A stretch of DNA of 64,000 nucleotides, taken from NCBI RefSeq assembly GCF_008806955.1, contig NZ_CP031727.1, positions 2,804,001 to 2,868,000 on the forward strand, in the 5' to 3' direction. This DNA comes from Cellvibrio sp. KY-YJ-3. Lineage in GTDB: Bacteria; Pseudomonadota; Gammaproteobacteria; Pseudomonadales; Cellvibrionaceae. Below, one piece after another: positions 15,701-28,017 of this stretch. The position numbers were made by a program, and so were the translations under genes. The notes beneath the pieces were generated by a model, which saw nothing but the letters and a program-made list of their open reading frames with translations, searched no databases and was not told the origin of the DNA. Numbering within the stretch: the first letter of the stretch is position 1; each line of letters opens with the position of its first letter.

Positions 15701-17204
15701 ATATCATCCGCTGGACGGTGCGACTTACTATTGTGAACAGTGCAAGGTGCACCAGTGCGATCACTGCGTGGACGACGAGCCAGTGCTCGCGCGTTGTTTT
15801 GTGTGCGGTCACAATCTGGAAAGCCTGGGTTCGGGCAACAAAGCCGAACCATTTTGGCGGCGGTTGCCTGAGGCGTTTAAATATCCACTCAATGCCTCAT
15901 CCATGAGTTTGATTGTGATTACCTCCATCGCTTCGGTACTGGCGATGCTCATGCCGTTTTTATGGATTTTGTCGCTGCTGCTGTATTTATTCGCTGCCGG
16001 TGCGCTGCTCAAATACAGTTTGACCTGCCTTGAGCACACCGCGCTGGGCGAGATGAAAGCGCCGGATGTATTGGATGCTTATCAAGGTGGTATTAGCCTG
16101 CTGTTAAAGCTGTTGGTGATCACGGTAGTGTTGGTGTTATTGGTGGGCGCGGCGGCGAATTACCTTGGCCCAGCCGTTGGTGGTTTGCTGGGTTTTATTG
16201 TGGTGATTTGTTTCCCGGCAATTCTGATTCGTTTTGCGCAAACGGAAAGTATGTTGGAGGCCATTAACCCTATGGCGGCGCTGGCGTTAATCGGCGCGAT
16301 TGGTTTGCCCTACGGTTTGTTGATGGTGTTTATCCTGATCATGATGACCTCGGTTGGTTTGCTGCAGGAATGGATCGGCCAATTATTTCCGGCGGTGTCC
16401 TACGTGTTTCAATCCATGGTCTCCAGCTATTACACGCTGGTGGTATTCCACTTGATGGGCTACATGCTGTTCCAGTATCAAGACCAACTGGGTTACAGCG
16501 CACGCAGCGATGAAGAGGAGGAGCAACCCAAACGTGAGGCGGCAGATCGTTTAGCGGCGCAAATTCAAGTGCTGTTAAAAGAGGGCGATTACGAGCGGGT
16601 GGTGACGCTTTATTATCAAGCCTTTAAACAATTCCCCAACGATGCGCGCTTTTTTGATCAATTTTTTGAGCTGTTGTACACCTGCAAAAAAAACGCGCTG
16701 ATGGCGGATTTCGGCTCGACCTATTTGCACTTTCTCAATCGCAAAAAACGCATCGACAAACTCACGCCGGTGTTCAAACAAATACGTTTGATCGCGCCGG
16801 ACTTTCTACCCGACGCACCCGCACTGCGCGTACAACTGGCAAGCTCGTTAAAACAGCAGGGCGATGTTGCACTGGCGGTGAAATTACTTAACGGCATGCA
16901 CAAGCAATTCCCGGATTACGCCGAATTGCCCCAGGCCTATTACTTGTTATCCACCATTTTGGAACAGCTGCCCAACATGCAAGCGCAAGCCGACAAGTGC
17001 CGGCAAATGGCGCAGCAGTTGGAGAAAATCGCCGAGCGCAAAAAGCTGGCAGCCGCTATGGCGCAGGCAGAGCTTGCGACGAACAAACCGCCCTCGGTAA
17101 AAACACCGGGGCGCAGCCCATCCGTCATGGTGACTAAAAGCGGGTTGCACTTGGAATTGGTGCCAATTGAACCGGTGAACACTGTGGAGCAGGCCGATAA
17201 TTAA
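15687..17204 (+). CDS. Membrane protein with N-terminal B-box-like zinc finger and C-terminal TPR-like region
   Basis: 505 residues from a GTG start inside the end of the rhomboid gene. The first 45 residues have eight Cys and several His in a B-box-like order (YCKYH, YYCEQCKVHQCDHC, CFVCGHN). Four to six hydrophobic segments follow between about 70 and 260 (for example SLIVITSIASVLAMLMPFLWIL, quoted in part). A helical repeat region comes next (from about 290, RLAAQIQVLLKEGDYERVVTLYYQAF), resembling TPRs, then a disordered tail. The overlap with the rhomboid gene suggests a shared process, perhaps as adaptor or substrate receptor for the protease; this is inference. The family is not named with confidence. 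Confidence 0.75.
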   Translation: MHYCKYHPLDGATYYCEQCKVHQCDHCVDDEPVLARCFVCGHNLESLGSGNKAEPFWRRLPEAFKYPLNASSMSLIVITSIASVLAMLMPFLWILSLLLYLFAAGALLKYSLTCLEHTALGEMKAPDVLDAYQGGISLLLKLLVITVVLVLLVGAAANYLGPAVGGLLGFIVVICFPAILIRFAQTESMLEAINPMAALALIGAIGLPYGLLMVFILIMMTSVGLLQEWIGQLFPAVSYVFQSMVSSYYTLVVFHLMGYMLFQYQDQLGYSARSDEEEEQPKREAADRLAAQIQVLLKEGDYERVVTLYYQAFKQFPNDARFFDQFFELLYTCKKNALMADFGSTYLHFLNRKKRIDKLTPVFKQIRLIAPDFLPDAPALRVQLASSLKQQGDVALAVKLLNGMHKQFPDYAELPQAYYLLSTILEQLPNMQAQADKCRQMAQQLEKIAERKKLAAAMAQAELATNKPPSVKTPGRSPSVMVTKSGLHLELVPIEPVNTVEQADN

Positions 17205-17260
17205 CCGATGGATGATTAACTGGTAGATAGTTGATTCCTATGTCAGACAAAGGGTGCAAA

Positions 17261-17758
17261 ATGCACAAATCAATGGGTGAGCTTAGTCGCGAGTTGGGAG
17301 CGTGTTTACAACGTTCTGGCTGGCGAATCGCCACCGCTGAATCCTGTACTGGCGGTGGTGTAGCGGCGGCAATTACTGCCATCGCCGGTAGCTCCGCGTG
17401 GTTTGAATACGGCGTGGTGAGTTATGCGAATGTCGCCAAACAAAAACTACTGGGCGTTAGCGCGCAAACGCTGGATATAGAAGGTGCAGTAAGCGAGGCC
17501 GTTGTTGTGGAAATGGTGCGCGGTGCATTGGCGCTTTCGGGGGCGGATCTCGCAGTGGCCATCAGTGGTATTGCTGGCCCTAGCGGTGCTACACCGGGTA
17601 AGCCGGTTGGTACTGTATGGTTTGCCTGGGCGACAGCGGCGGGTGATCTGAAAACGGATATGCAACTTATTGATGGAGATAGGGCGGCCGTCCAACATGG
17701 CGCGGTAATTTACGCTCTGGAAGGCGCTCTGGCGATGAGCAAAAAAAATACTGTATAA
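17261..17758 (+). CDS. pncC: Nicotinamide-nucleotide amidohydrolase, CinA C-terminal type
   Basis: 165 residues from ATG 17261, chosen because AAGGG lies six bases upstream; in-frame starts at 17240 and 17231 are possible. PncC deamidates nicotinamide mononucleotide in NAD recycling. Family motifs: TAESCTGGGVAAAIT near the N-terminus, the WFEYGVVSYAN segment, SGIAGPSGATPGKPVGTVW and a C-terminal helix. The long CinA N-terminal domain is absent, as is usual in gammaproteobacteria, where this gene commonly precedes recA as it does here. The stop is 124 bases before recA, with the LexA site between them. Confidence 0.93.
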   Translation: MHKSMGELSRELGACLQRSGWRIATAESCTGGGVAAAITAIAGSSAWFEYGVVSYANVAKQKLLGVSAQTLDIEGAVSEAVVVEMVRGALALSGADLAVAISGIAGPSGATPGKPVGTVWFAWATAAGDLKTDMQLIDGDRAAVQHGAVIYALEGALAMSKKNTV

Positions 17759-17766
17759 ATTACTAG

Positions 17767-17786
17767 TACTGTTTGCGCATACAGCT
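17767..17786 (+). promoter_or_regulatory. LexA (SOS) box of recA
   Basis: The pattern CTG-N10-CAG (CTG 17769-17771, CAG 17782-17784), with TA before it as in the TACTGT...ACAGTA consensus. It lies about 100 bases before the recA start and overlaps the candidate -35 box, as expected for a repressed SOS promoter. Confidence 0.85.
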
Positions 17787-17800
17787 TTTTCATGTATGCT
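17772..17800 (+). promoter_or_regulatory. Candidate recA promoter
   Basis: TTTGCG (17772-17777) and TATGCT (17795-17800) are 17 bases apart. The first element is inside the LexA box, so LexA binding would block the polymerase. The boxes are only moderately close to consensus. Confidence 0.45.
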
Positions 17801-17881
17801 ATGTTCATAGTCAGTTGCCTAGTGGCTGACCACAAAAAGATTCTATAACCAGTTTTCACTATTGTTACGTTGAGGTGTCAG

Positions 17882-18925
17882 ATGGATGCGAATAAAGAGA
17901 AGGCCCTGCAGGCTGCATTAAGTCAAATCGAGCGTCAATTCGGTAAAGGTACCGTAATGCGTATGGGCGACAAAGAACAAGTCGCCATTCCTGCCATTTC
18001 AACTGGCTCCTTGGGGCTGGATGTCGCTCTCGGCATTGGCGGTTTACCCAAGGGCCGTATTATTGAAATTTATGGTCCTGAATCATCTGGTAAAACGACC
18101 CTGACTCTGCAGGTTATTGCTGAAGCTCAACGTATGGGTGGGACCTGCGCATTCATTGACGCCGAACATGCACTTGACCCTATCTATGCCTCCAAGCTCG
18201 GCGTCAATGTTGAAGATTTGATTATTTCCCAGCCAGACACCGGCGAACAAGCTCTGGAAGTGACCGATATGCTGGTACGTTCCGGTGCAGTGGATGTTCT
18301 GGTTGTTGACTCAGTTGCTGCATTGACACCACGCGCTGAAATTGAAGGTGAAATGGGTGACCATCACGTGGGTTTGCAAGCGCGTTTAATGTCGCAAGCG
18401 CTGCGTAAAATCACTGGTAATATTAAAAACGCTAACTGCCTGGTGATTTTCATCAACCAGATCCGGATGAAAATTGGCGTTATGTTCGGCAACCCCGAAA
18501 CTACCACCGGTGGTAATGCACTCAAGTTTTATGCTTCAGTACGTTTGGATATTCGCCGTATTGGTGCAGTGAAAGAGGGTGAGGAAGTTGTGGGTTCTGA
18601 GACTCGCGTGAAGGTGGTGAAAAACAAAGTTGCACCGCCATTCAAACAAGCTGAATTCCAAATTCTCTATGGTTCTGGCATTAACCGTATGGGTGAAGTG
18701 GTCGATTACGGCGTTAAGTTGGGCATGATTGATAAAGCGGGTGCCTGGTATAGCTATCAAGGCAACAAGATTGGTCAGGGTAAAAACAACGTGATGAAAT
18801 TTTTACAGGAAAATCCGATTATTGCGCAAGAGCTTGAGCAGCGCGTGCGCACCGAACTTCTTGCTACGCCCGCACTATCTCTAAGTGCCGGTGGTGCAGA
18901 AGTGACCGATGATGTAGAAATGTAA
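17882..18925 (+). CDS. recA: Recombinase A
   Basis: 347 residues. RecA forms ATP-dependent filaments on single-stranded DNA for homologous recombination and triggers LexA self-cleavage. The start is ATG 17882 behind GAGGTG. Walker A is GPESSGKTT (65-73); Walker B lies in [11 protein letters not shown]; the loop regions [22 protein letters not shown] and [16 protein letters not shown] (each quoted in part) are classic. The C-terminus is short with an acidic end (EVTDDVEM). A LexA box precedes it, a terminator follows, and recX is one gene further on. Confidence 0.99.
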   Translation: MDANKEKALQAALSQIERQFGKGTVMRMGDKEQVAIPAISTGSLGLDVALGIGGLPKGRIIEIYGPESSGKTTLTLQVIAEAQRMGGTCAFIDAEHALDPIYASKLGVNVEDLIISQPDTGEQALEVTDMLVRSGAVDVLVVDSVAALTPRAEIEGEMGDHHVGLQARLMSQALRKITGNIKNANCLVIFINQIRMKIGVMFGNPETTTGGNALKFYASVRLDIRRIGAVKEGEEVVGSETRVKVVKNKVAPPFKQAEFQILYGSGINRMGEVVDYGVKLGMIDKAGAWYSYQGNKIGQGKNNVMKFLQENPIIAQELEQRVRTELLATPALSLSAGGAEVTDDVEM

Positions 18926-18942
18926 TTTGTAATGATCTGTAC

Positions 18943-18980
18943 AAAACCCCCATCAGCAGGAATGTTATGGGGGTTTTTGT
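18943..18980 (+). terminator. Rho-independent terminator of recA
   Basis: 11-bp stem AAAACCCCCAT (18943-18953) with ATGGGGGTTTT (18967-18977), then T-rich. It separates recA from the lipoprotein gene and recX. Confidence 0.9.
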
Positions 18981-19136
18981 TGTCTATAAGCTCGGTTATT
19001 GTGATTTCCCTAAGGCGCTGGCAGATAGCAATTCGTAGAATGTATCGCCAAGGTGTTTGGTTTCCATTAAGCTGCGTATTAGTAAATTGTTACTGTGAAT
19101 CTCACAATCGCGCTTGATAAGAGCAAGAGGTAATTT

Positions 19137-19703
19137 ATGAAAATATCACATTGGGTTTTATTGGTAGGTGCCGTGTTTCTTGCCGGTTGCAGTTCCCAGC
19201 CTTATGTTGAAACTGATCATCAGGCCGGGTTTGATTTTGCATCATTGAAAACATTCAGTGTTGCAGAAACCAAGCAGGACTCTAAAGAAGATATCCTGAT
19301 TTCACCTTTTACATTAAGTCATATACATGCGGCGCTTGAATCTGAACTGGGTAAGCGCTACCAGCAGGGTGCTTCTGGTTCAAAGCCAGACTTTATTGTC
19401 AGTTATCATGTAGTGGTTGAGGAAAAAATAGATCCTCGCAGTTACAACGATATCTATGGTTTCGGTTATTACGGCGTAGGTTATCGCTATCCACGCCCTT
19501 ACTTTTTGGGCACCAATACCGGCTTGCGTGTATATAATCAGGGCAGTTTGATTATTGATATCGTGGATGCCAAAACCGATAAGCCTATTTGGCGCGGTGT
19601 ATCAGAGAAACGTCTGAGTCGCAGTATGGCGCCACAACAGCAGCGTGAAGTATTGAGCAACGCTGTAGTGGAGGTCTTGGCGCAGTTTCCTCCTGTGAAT
19701 TAA
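19137..19703 (+). CDS. DUF4136-family lipoprotein
   Basis: 188 residues with a lipoprotein signal (WVLLVGAVFLAGCSS, lipobox LAGC, acylated Cys18). The body matches the DUF4136 pattern: DFASLKTFSV near the start, a central PDFIVSYHVVVEEK strand, a Tyr/Gly-rich segment (YNDIYGFGYYGVGYRYPRPY) and a C-terminal DAKTDKPIWRGVSEKRL region. Such proteins are envelope lipoproteins of unknown role. It sits alone between recA and recX, framed by terminators on both sides. Confidence 0.85.
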   Translation: MKISHWVLLVGAVFLAGCSSQPYVETDHQAGFDFASLKTFSVAETKQDSKEDILISPFTLSHIHAALESELGKRYQQGASGSKPDFIVSYHVVVEEKIDPRSYNDIYGFGYYGVGYRYPRPYFLGTNTGLRVYNQGSLIIDIVDAKTDKPIWRGVSEKRLSRSMAPQQQREVLSNAVVEVLAQFPPVN

Positions 19704-19720
19704 TTGTTGTCAGTTAGTCT

Positions 19721-19746
19721 AATGGCCGCTTTTTGCGGCCATTTTT
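19721..19746 (+). terminator. Rho-independent terminator of the DUF4136 gene
   Basis: 9-bp perfect stem AATGGCCGC / GCGGCCATT with a four-base T loop, followed by TTTTT. It ends just before the recX start. Confidence 0.9.
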
Positions 19747-19764
19747 ATTAAGGCTTTTGTTGTT

Positions 19765-20238
19765 ATGGAAGCAGAATCACCGAAACCATCTGATATACGT
19801 TTTGCCGCCATGAATTTTTTGGCAATGCGTGAACATTCCGCTAAAGAGTTAAAGGAGAAGCTCGGGCGCAAGTATTCGGCTTGGCCATGCTTACTTGACT
19901 CGGTTATTCAAGCATTGATTGAACAAAATCTTCAATCCGATGAGCGTTTTGCTACCGCGTTTATTGCCATGCGTCAGCGGCAGGGTAAAGGCAGCCAGTT
20001 GATTCGTCTTGAGTTGCGTGAGCGTGGTATCAGTGCAGAGCTTATTGCAGCTTGTCTGGATGAGTCGGATGCCGAATGGCAATCATTAGCTTGTGATGCC
20101 CGTCGCAAGCGTTTTGGCAATCAAATCCCTCATGATCAGCGCGAGCGCGCACGGCAGATGCGTTTTTTGCAGACCAGAGGTTTTGCCAGTCGCCATATCC
20201 AACAGGCGTTTAATGCAGTCGATACGGATTATTGTTAG
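19765..20238 (+). CDS. recX: RecA regulatory protein RecX
   Basis: 157 residues. RecX binds within the RecA filament groove and limits its activity. It is made of three-helix repeats: the first around RFAAMNFLAMREHSAKELKEKL (quoted in part), the second around LIEQNLQSDERFATAFI, the third near LRERGISAELIAACL. All are typical of the family. It lies downstream of recA but is separated from it by a lipoprotein gene and two terminators, so unlike in many bacteria it is probably not read through from the recA promoter. No promoter of its own was identified. Confidence 0.93.
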   Translation: MEAESPKPSDIRFAAMNFLAMREHSAKELKEKLGRKYSAWPCLLDSVIQALIEQNLQSDERFATAFIAMRQRQGKGSQLIRLELRERGISAELIAACLDESDAEWQSLACDARRKRFGNQIPHDQRERARQMRFLQTRGFASRHIQQAFNAVDTDYC

Positions 20239-20361
20239 CGCCAATTTCTTGAATAAACACTAATCAGTTAGTGGCGAGTGCACGCTTGTTACCTGCAATT
20301 TATGTCATCCCATCCTTTTTTACTAACGTCGCTTCATACCCCAATCCCAGCTTTTCGTTGA

Positions 20362-22110
<1,749 letters not shown>

Positions 22111-22113
22111 GCG

Positions 22114-22146
22114 GTAAGGGCGCAATTTATTGCGCCCTTACTTTTA
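22114..22146 (+). terminator. Rho-independent terminator of pyrG
   Basis: 12-bp perfect stem (22114-22125 with 22130-22141) with loop TTTA, followed by TTTTAT. It begins three bases after the pyrG stop and lies only 37 bases before kdsA. Confidence 0.9.
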
Positions 22147-22170
22147 TCTGCAAGAAATATCCTGCGTTAA

Positions 22171-23034
<864 letters not shown>

Positions 23035-23064
23035 TTTTTTGGAAATCTACTCTGGAGAAGATGA

Positions 23065-24354
<1,290 letters not shown>

Positions 24355-24363
24355 TCTGCGTGA

Positions 24364-24397
24364 AAAAACAAAGGCCGAATCATCGGCCTTTGTTTTT
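24364..24397 (+). terminator. Rho-independent terminator of eno
   Basis: 15-base arms (24364-24378 with 24383-24397), core AAAGGCCGA/TCGGCCTTT, four-base loop, ending in GTTTTT. Confidence 0.92.
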
Positions 24398-24446
24398 AGT
24401 GTGTTGATGAATTATTTAATGTCTCAGGCAATATTTGATTGAACTT

Positions 24447-24725
24447 ATGAAGTGGCTGCTGCTGGTGCTGATAATTTTGCTGAGCTATCTGCAATACAGA
24501 TTGTGGATTGGTGACGGCAGTCTTGCGCATGCACATCGGCTGGAAAATGAGATTAAACTACAGCAAGCTGAAATTGATCGCATGCGTGAGCGCAATCGCA
24601 TTCTTGATGTTGAAGTGGAAGAGCTAAAAACAGGCTTGGACACTATTGAAGAGCGCGCACGTAATGACATTGGTCTGATTAAAAAAGACGAAACTTTTTT
24701 TATTATCCTCGATGACGAAAAATAA
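24447..24725 (+). CDS. ftsB: Cell division protein FtsB
   Basis: 92 residues from ATG 24447; an in-frame TTG at 24435 would add four residues. FtsB is a bitopic inner-membrane protein that joins FtsL and FtsQ in the divisome. The visible layout is diagnostic: a short cytoplasmic start, one membrane helix (LLLVLIILLSYLQYRLW), a periplasmic coiled coil (ENEIKLQQAEIDRMRERNRIL), then the conserved IEERARNDIGLIKKDETFF end. Placement between eno and ispD is the standard gammaproteobacterial order. The Shine-Dalgarno sequence is weak. Confidence 0.93.
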   Translation: MKWLLLVLIILLSYLQYRLWIGDGSLAHAHRLENEIKLQQAEIDRMRERNRILDVEVEELKTGLDTIEERARNDIGLIKKDETFFIILDDEK

Positions 24726-24769
24726 TTTTTTATCAACCTGGATAAAACCCTCTACACAGATTGCATTCA

Positions 24770-25480
24770 ATGACAGTATCTAATCAGCAAGCCCCTGCTT
24801 ATTGGGTGGTAGTGCCTGCCGCGGGCATTGGTGCGCGTATGGGTGCTGATTGTCCCAAGCAATATCTTCGGCTGTTAAATAAAACGGTTATAGAGCATAC
24901 CTTGTCCCGGTTATTGGCCGTTCATGGCGTTGCTGGTGTCTATGTGGCATTGAGTCCAGATGATACCTATTGGCGGCAGTTGCCTATTGCCAATCATCCC
25001 GCCATTTATGATGTTGCGGGTGCAGCAGAGCGTGCTGGTTCAGTCCTGAATGCATTGGTTGCGTTAACCTCTGTGGCGAAGCCATACGACTGGGTTTTGG
25101 TGCATGACGCCGCGCGTCCTTGCATTACACCGGTGGATATTGAATTGCTCATTCGCGGTGTGGCGGATCATCCCGTTGGCGGTATTCTTGGGGTGCCCGT
25201 CAGCGATACCTTAAAAATGGTCAGCGATGGGAATATCCTGTCTACAACTGATCGTCGTGCTTTATGGCAAGCGCAAACTCCGCAAATATTCCGTTTGGGC
25301 TTATTGCATGATTGTTTGCAGCGTGCATTAGTTGAAGGTAAAACTATTACGGATGAGGCATCCGCGCTCGAGGCCTTTGGCTATAAGCCGTTGATGGTGA
25401 AAGGTCGCAGCAGCAATATAAAAATTACCTATCCTGATGATTTGGCAATTGCCAGTTTTTTATTGCAACAAAATACCTAG
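24770..25480 (+). CDS. ispD: 2-C-methyl-D-erythritol 4-phosphate cytidylyltransferase
   Basis: 236 residues from ATG 24770; a TTG nine bases earlier is also in frame. IspD couples CTP with methylerythritol phosphate in the non-mevalonate isoprenoid route. Nucleotide-binding start VVPAAGIGARMGADCPKQYL, then LVHDAARPCI, GVPVSDTLK and the C-terminal NIKITYPDDL. It forms an operon with ftsB (44 bases upstream) and ispF (33 bases downstream). Confidence 0.97.
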   Translation: MTVSNQQAPAYWVVVPAAGIGARMGADCPKQYLRLLNKTVIEHTLSRLLAVHGVAGVYVALSPDDTYWRQLPIANHPAIYDVAGAAERAGSVLNALVALTSVAKPYDWVLVHDAARPCITPVDIELLIRGVADHPVGGILGVPVSDTLKMVSDGNILSTTDRRALWQAQTPQIFRLGLLHDCLQRALVEGKTITDEASALEAFGYKPLMVKGRSSNIKITYPDDLAIASFLLQQNT

Positions 25481-25513
25481 TGTTATGTAGTTGTTTTTAG
25501 CAGGAATTAAAAT

Positions 25514-25999
25514 ATGTCTATGCGTATTGGTCATGGTTACGATGTTCACGCGTTTGGCGATGGCGATAAAATTGTTATAGGTGGTGTTGTTATTCCTCAT
25601 CAGCGGGGTCTGATCGCCCACTCTGATGGTGACGTGTTGTTGCACGCCTTGTGTGATGCCTTGTTGGGGGCGGCGGCCCTAGGCGATATTGGTAAGCATT
25701 TTCCTGACACTGATATGCAATACCGCAATATTGATAGCCGTGCACTGTTGCGTATGGTTTATGCAAAGCTCAATCAACTGGGCTGGAAGTTGGCCAATGC
25801 AGACATGACCATTGTTGCTCAAGCTCCACGCATGGCAACCTACATTCCCCACATGGTTGAAACCATTGCAGCTGATTTGCACGTGGATTTGTCGCAAATC
25901 AATGTCAAAGCCACCACCACCGAGCGTTTGGGCTTTACCGGGCGCGAAGAAGGTATTGCTTGTTATGCGGTTGTTCTGATCGAAAAGAACAATCACTAA
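25514..25999 (+). CDS. ispF: 2-C-methyl-D-erythritol 2,4-cyclodiphosphate synthase
   Basis: 161 residues. Forms the cyclic diphosphate intermediate of the methylerythritol phosphate pathway. The zinc ligands are visible in [12 protein letters not shown] (Asp, His) and [18 protein letters not shown]. The [18 protein letters not shown] end is typical. Start ATG 25514 with AGGA eight bases upstream. It follows ispD directly, as in E. coli. Confidence 0.98.
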   Translation: MSMRIGHGYDVHAFGDGDKIVIGGVVIPHQRGLIAHSDGDVLLHALCDALLGAAALGDIGKHFPDTDMQYRNIDSRALLRMVYAKLNQLGWKLANADMTIVAQAPRMATYIPHMVETIAADLHVDLSQINVKATTTERLGFTGREEGIACYAVVLIEKNNH

Positions 26000-26043
26000 T
26001 CGAGCTATTGTTATAGCCTCACCTATTATTTACGGATTATGTT

Positions 26044-27027
26044 TTGACAGAATTTTCGTTGGATTTCCCGCGTGCATACGGCGAACTGAATGCATCGGCT
26101 ATTTTTCGTGATCAACCGGAAGACTTTAAAGTGGATGAAGACTTGGGCTTCGAACCACTGGGGACGGGTGAACATGTTTTTCTGCAAATATTAAAGCGCG
26201 GTGAAAACACGGCGTGGGTTGCCGGAAAAATTGCCGAGCTGGCAAAGGTTAATATTAATGATGTTGGATATGCTGGCCGCAAGGATCGCCATGCAGTGAC
26301 CACCCAATGGTTTAGTGTTTATATGCCAAAAGGTATTGAGCCGGATTGGATCTTGCTTAACAGCGATACGATTTATGTGATTCGCGTTGCGCGCCATCAG
26401 CAGAAGCTGCGTCGAGGTGATCATCGCCAAAATTATTTTGTAATTCGTTTGCGCGATCTTCAAACAGATAGTCGTCCTGTATTGGAACAAAAAATTCATC
26501 AGGTGCTAACCTTGGGCGTGCCCAATTATTTTGGCGAGCAGCGTTTTGGTTTTAATGGTAATAATTTGATAGAAGCCGATGCAATTTTGGTGGGCGGTAA
26601 ACGTTACAAAGACAAACAAAAACGCGGGTTAATGTTATCTGCCGGGCGCTCCTATTTGTTTAATCAGGTTCTCGCTGTGCGAGTTGTTGCAGGTAATTGG
26701 TGTGATCTTGTATCGGGCGATCCCGAACCTCAATCATCCGGCCCCTTGTGGGGGCGCGGTCGCTCATTGGCAAGCGATGAGTTATTGGCGTTTGAACAAA
26801 CAGTGTTAGCTGATTGGCAACAATGGTGTGATGGGCTGGAGCATGCCGGATTGTCGCAAGAGCGACGACCTTTGCGTTTGCTTCCTGCAAATGCCCAGTG
26901 GCGCTGGATAGAAAACGATTTGGAGCTTTCCTTTTCGTTGGCTGCCGGTGAGTTTGCCACTGCTGTTTTGCGTGAGTTAGCGCAGTTAACTAATCGCTCA
27001 CAGGACTCACTTATCGAGTTGGAGTAG
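26044..27027 (+). CDS. truD: tRNA pseudouridine(13) synthase TruD
   Basis: 327 residues from a TTG start at 26044 (the ATG at 26039 runs into a stop at once). Isomerises U13 of tRNA-Glu. Motifs: the DEDLGFEPLGTGEHVFLQILKRG start (quoted in part), the catalytic Asp region VGYAGRKDRHAVTTQWFS, and GVPNYFGEQRFG, GRSYLFN and GRGRSLASDE. It continues the ispD-ispF operon after 44 bases. The next gene is pcm; the surE gene usually found between them is missing. Confidence 0.96.
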   Translation: MTEFSLDFPRAYGELNASAIFRDQPEDFKVDEDLGFEPLGTGEHVFLQILKRGENTAWVAGKIAELAKVNINDVGYAGRKDRHAVTTQWFSVYMPKGIEPDWILLNSDTIYVIRVARHQQKLRRGDHRQNYFVIRLRDLQTDSRPVLEQKIHQVLTLGVPNYFGEQRFGFNGNNLIEADAILVGGKRYKDKQKRGLMLSAGRSYLFNQVLAVRVVAGNWCDLVSGDPEPQSSGPLWGRGRSLASDELLAFEQTVLADWQQWCDGLEHAGLSQERRPLRLLPANAQWRWIENDLELSFSLAAGEFATAVLRELAQLTNRSQDSLIELE

Positions 27028-27132
27028 ATGAGCGATCATTGAAACGCCGCTATGGTATAGTTGCCCGCTTTGTTTAAACGATTTTACATTGTGCCCAATG
27101 GGTTAGTTGTAGGTGATGGAGGGGATCTGGCG

Positions 27133-27807
27133 ATGACAGACTTATTGATGCAAGGTGTAGGTATGACCTCGCTGCGCACCCGTGAGCGTCTCATTCAGCG
27201 TTTACGCGACCAAGGCGTAACGAATATGCGCGTCCTGGATGTAATGTTAAATACCCCGCGCCATATCTTTCTGGATGAGGCTTTGGCTCATCGTGCCTAT
27301 GAGGATACAGCCTTGCCAATCGGGCACGGGCAAACCATATCCCAGCCTTACATTGTGGCGCGTATGACAGAAGTGTTACTGGGCGCTGCGGGCGGCAATT
27401 TACAGAAGGTACTTGAGGTGGGTACGGGGTCCGGTTATCAAACCAGCGTCTTGGCGCAACTTGTTCCACAGGTTTACAGCGTTGAGCGGATAAAACCACT
27501 GCAAGACAAAGCCCGCGACCGATTGCGTCAATTAGGTTTGCGCAATGTGCAAATGCGTCATGCCGATGGCGGGTTTGGCTGGCCGGAAGCTGGTCCTTAC
27601 GATGGTATTATCAGTACTGCTGCGCCTCAGGCAATTCCGGATGAACTGTTAAAGCAATTGGCTCCGGGCGGTGTTCTCGTAATTCCGGTTGGGGGCAGGG
27701 AGCAGCAGCTTCATCTTGTTATCCATGATGCGGAATCCGGTAAATTTGTGACCCGGATTCTTGAGCCGGTAAAGTTTGTCCCGTTTCTATCGGGGACTGC
27801 GCGGTAG
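27133..27807 (+). CDS. pcm: Protein-L-isoaspartate O-methyltransferase
   Basis: 224 residues from ATG 27133, chosen because GGAGGGG lies about ten bases before it; a TTG at 27061 in the same frame would add 24 residues that do not look like the family. Pcm methylates isoaspartyl residues so that aged proteins can be repaired. Motifs: [34 protein letters not shown] (quoted only to locate it, residues about 40-73), the SAM-binding [21 protein letters not shown] and VIPVG. It lies directly downstream of truD in the stationary-phase cluster pcm-nlpD-rpoS. Confidence 0.95.
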   Translation: MTDLLMQGVGMTSLRTRERLIQRLRDQGVTNMRVLDVMLNTPRHIFLDEALAHRAYEDTALPIGHGQTISQPYIVARMTEVLLGAAGGNLQKVLEVGTGSGYQTSVLAQLVPQVYSVERIKPLQDKARDRLRQLGLRNVQMRHADGGFGWPEAGPYDGIISTAAPQAIPDELLKQLAPGGVLVIPVGGREQQLHLVIHDAESGKFVTRILEPVKFVPFLSGTAR

Positions 27808-28017
27808 TGGATTGCTGAATTGATTCATAAGGTATTCAGAGTGCGGTGGGTATCTTGGATCTTTTTTCGCAGGAAAAGCTTTGGATTTACGTGAACCTTC
27901 GCTCTTTTCTCCTGTGTATTTATAAAAATATTAGATAATTTTAAAATAAATTTAATTTATTAACTCCAAAATGGCATAAAAGAGATTGAAAAATAACCAT
28001 GATTATTGAGTAATTCG

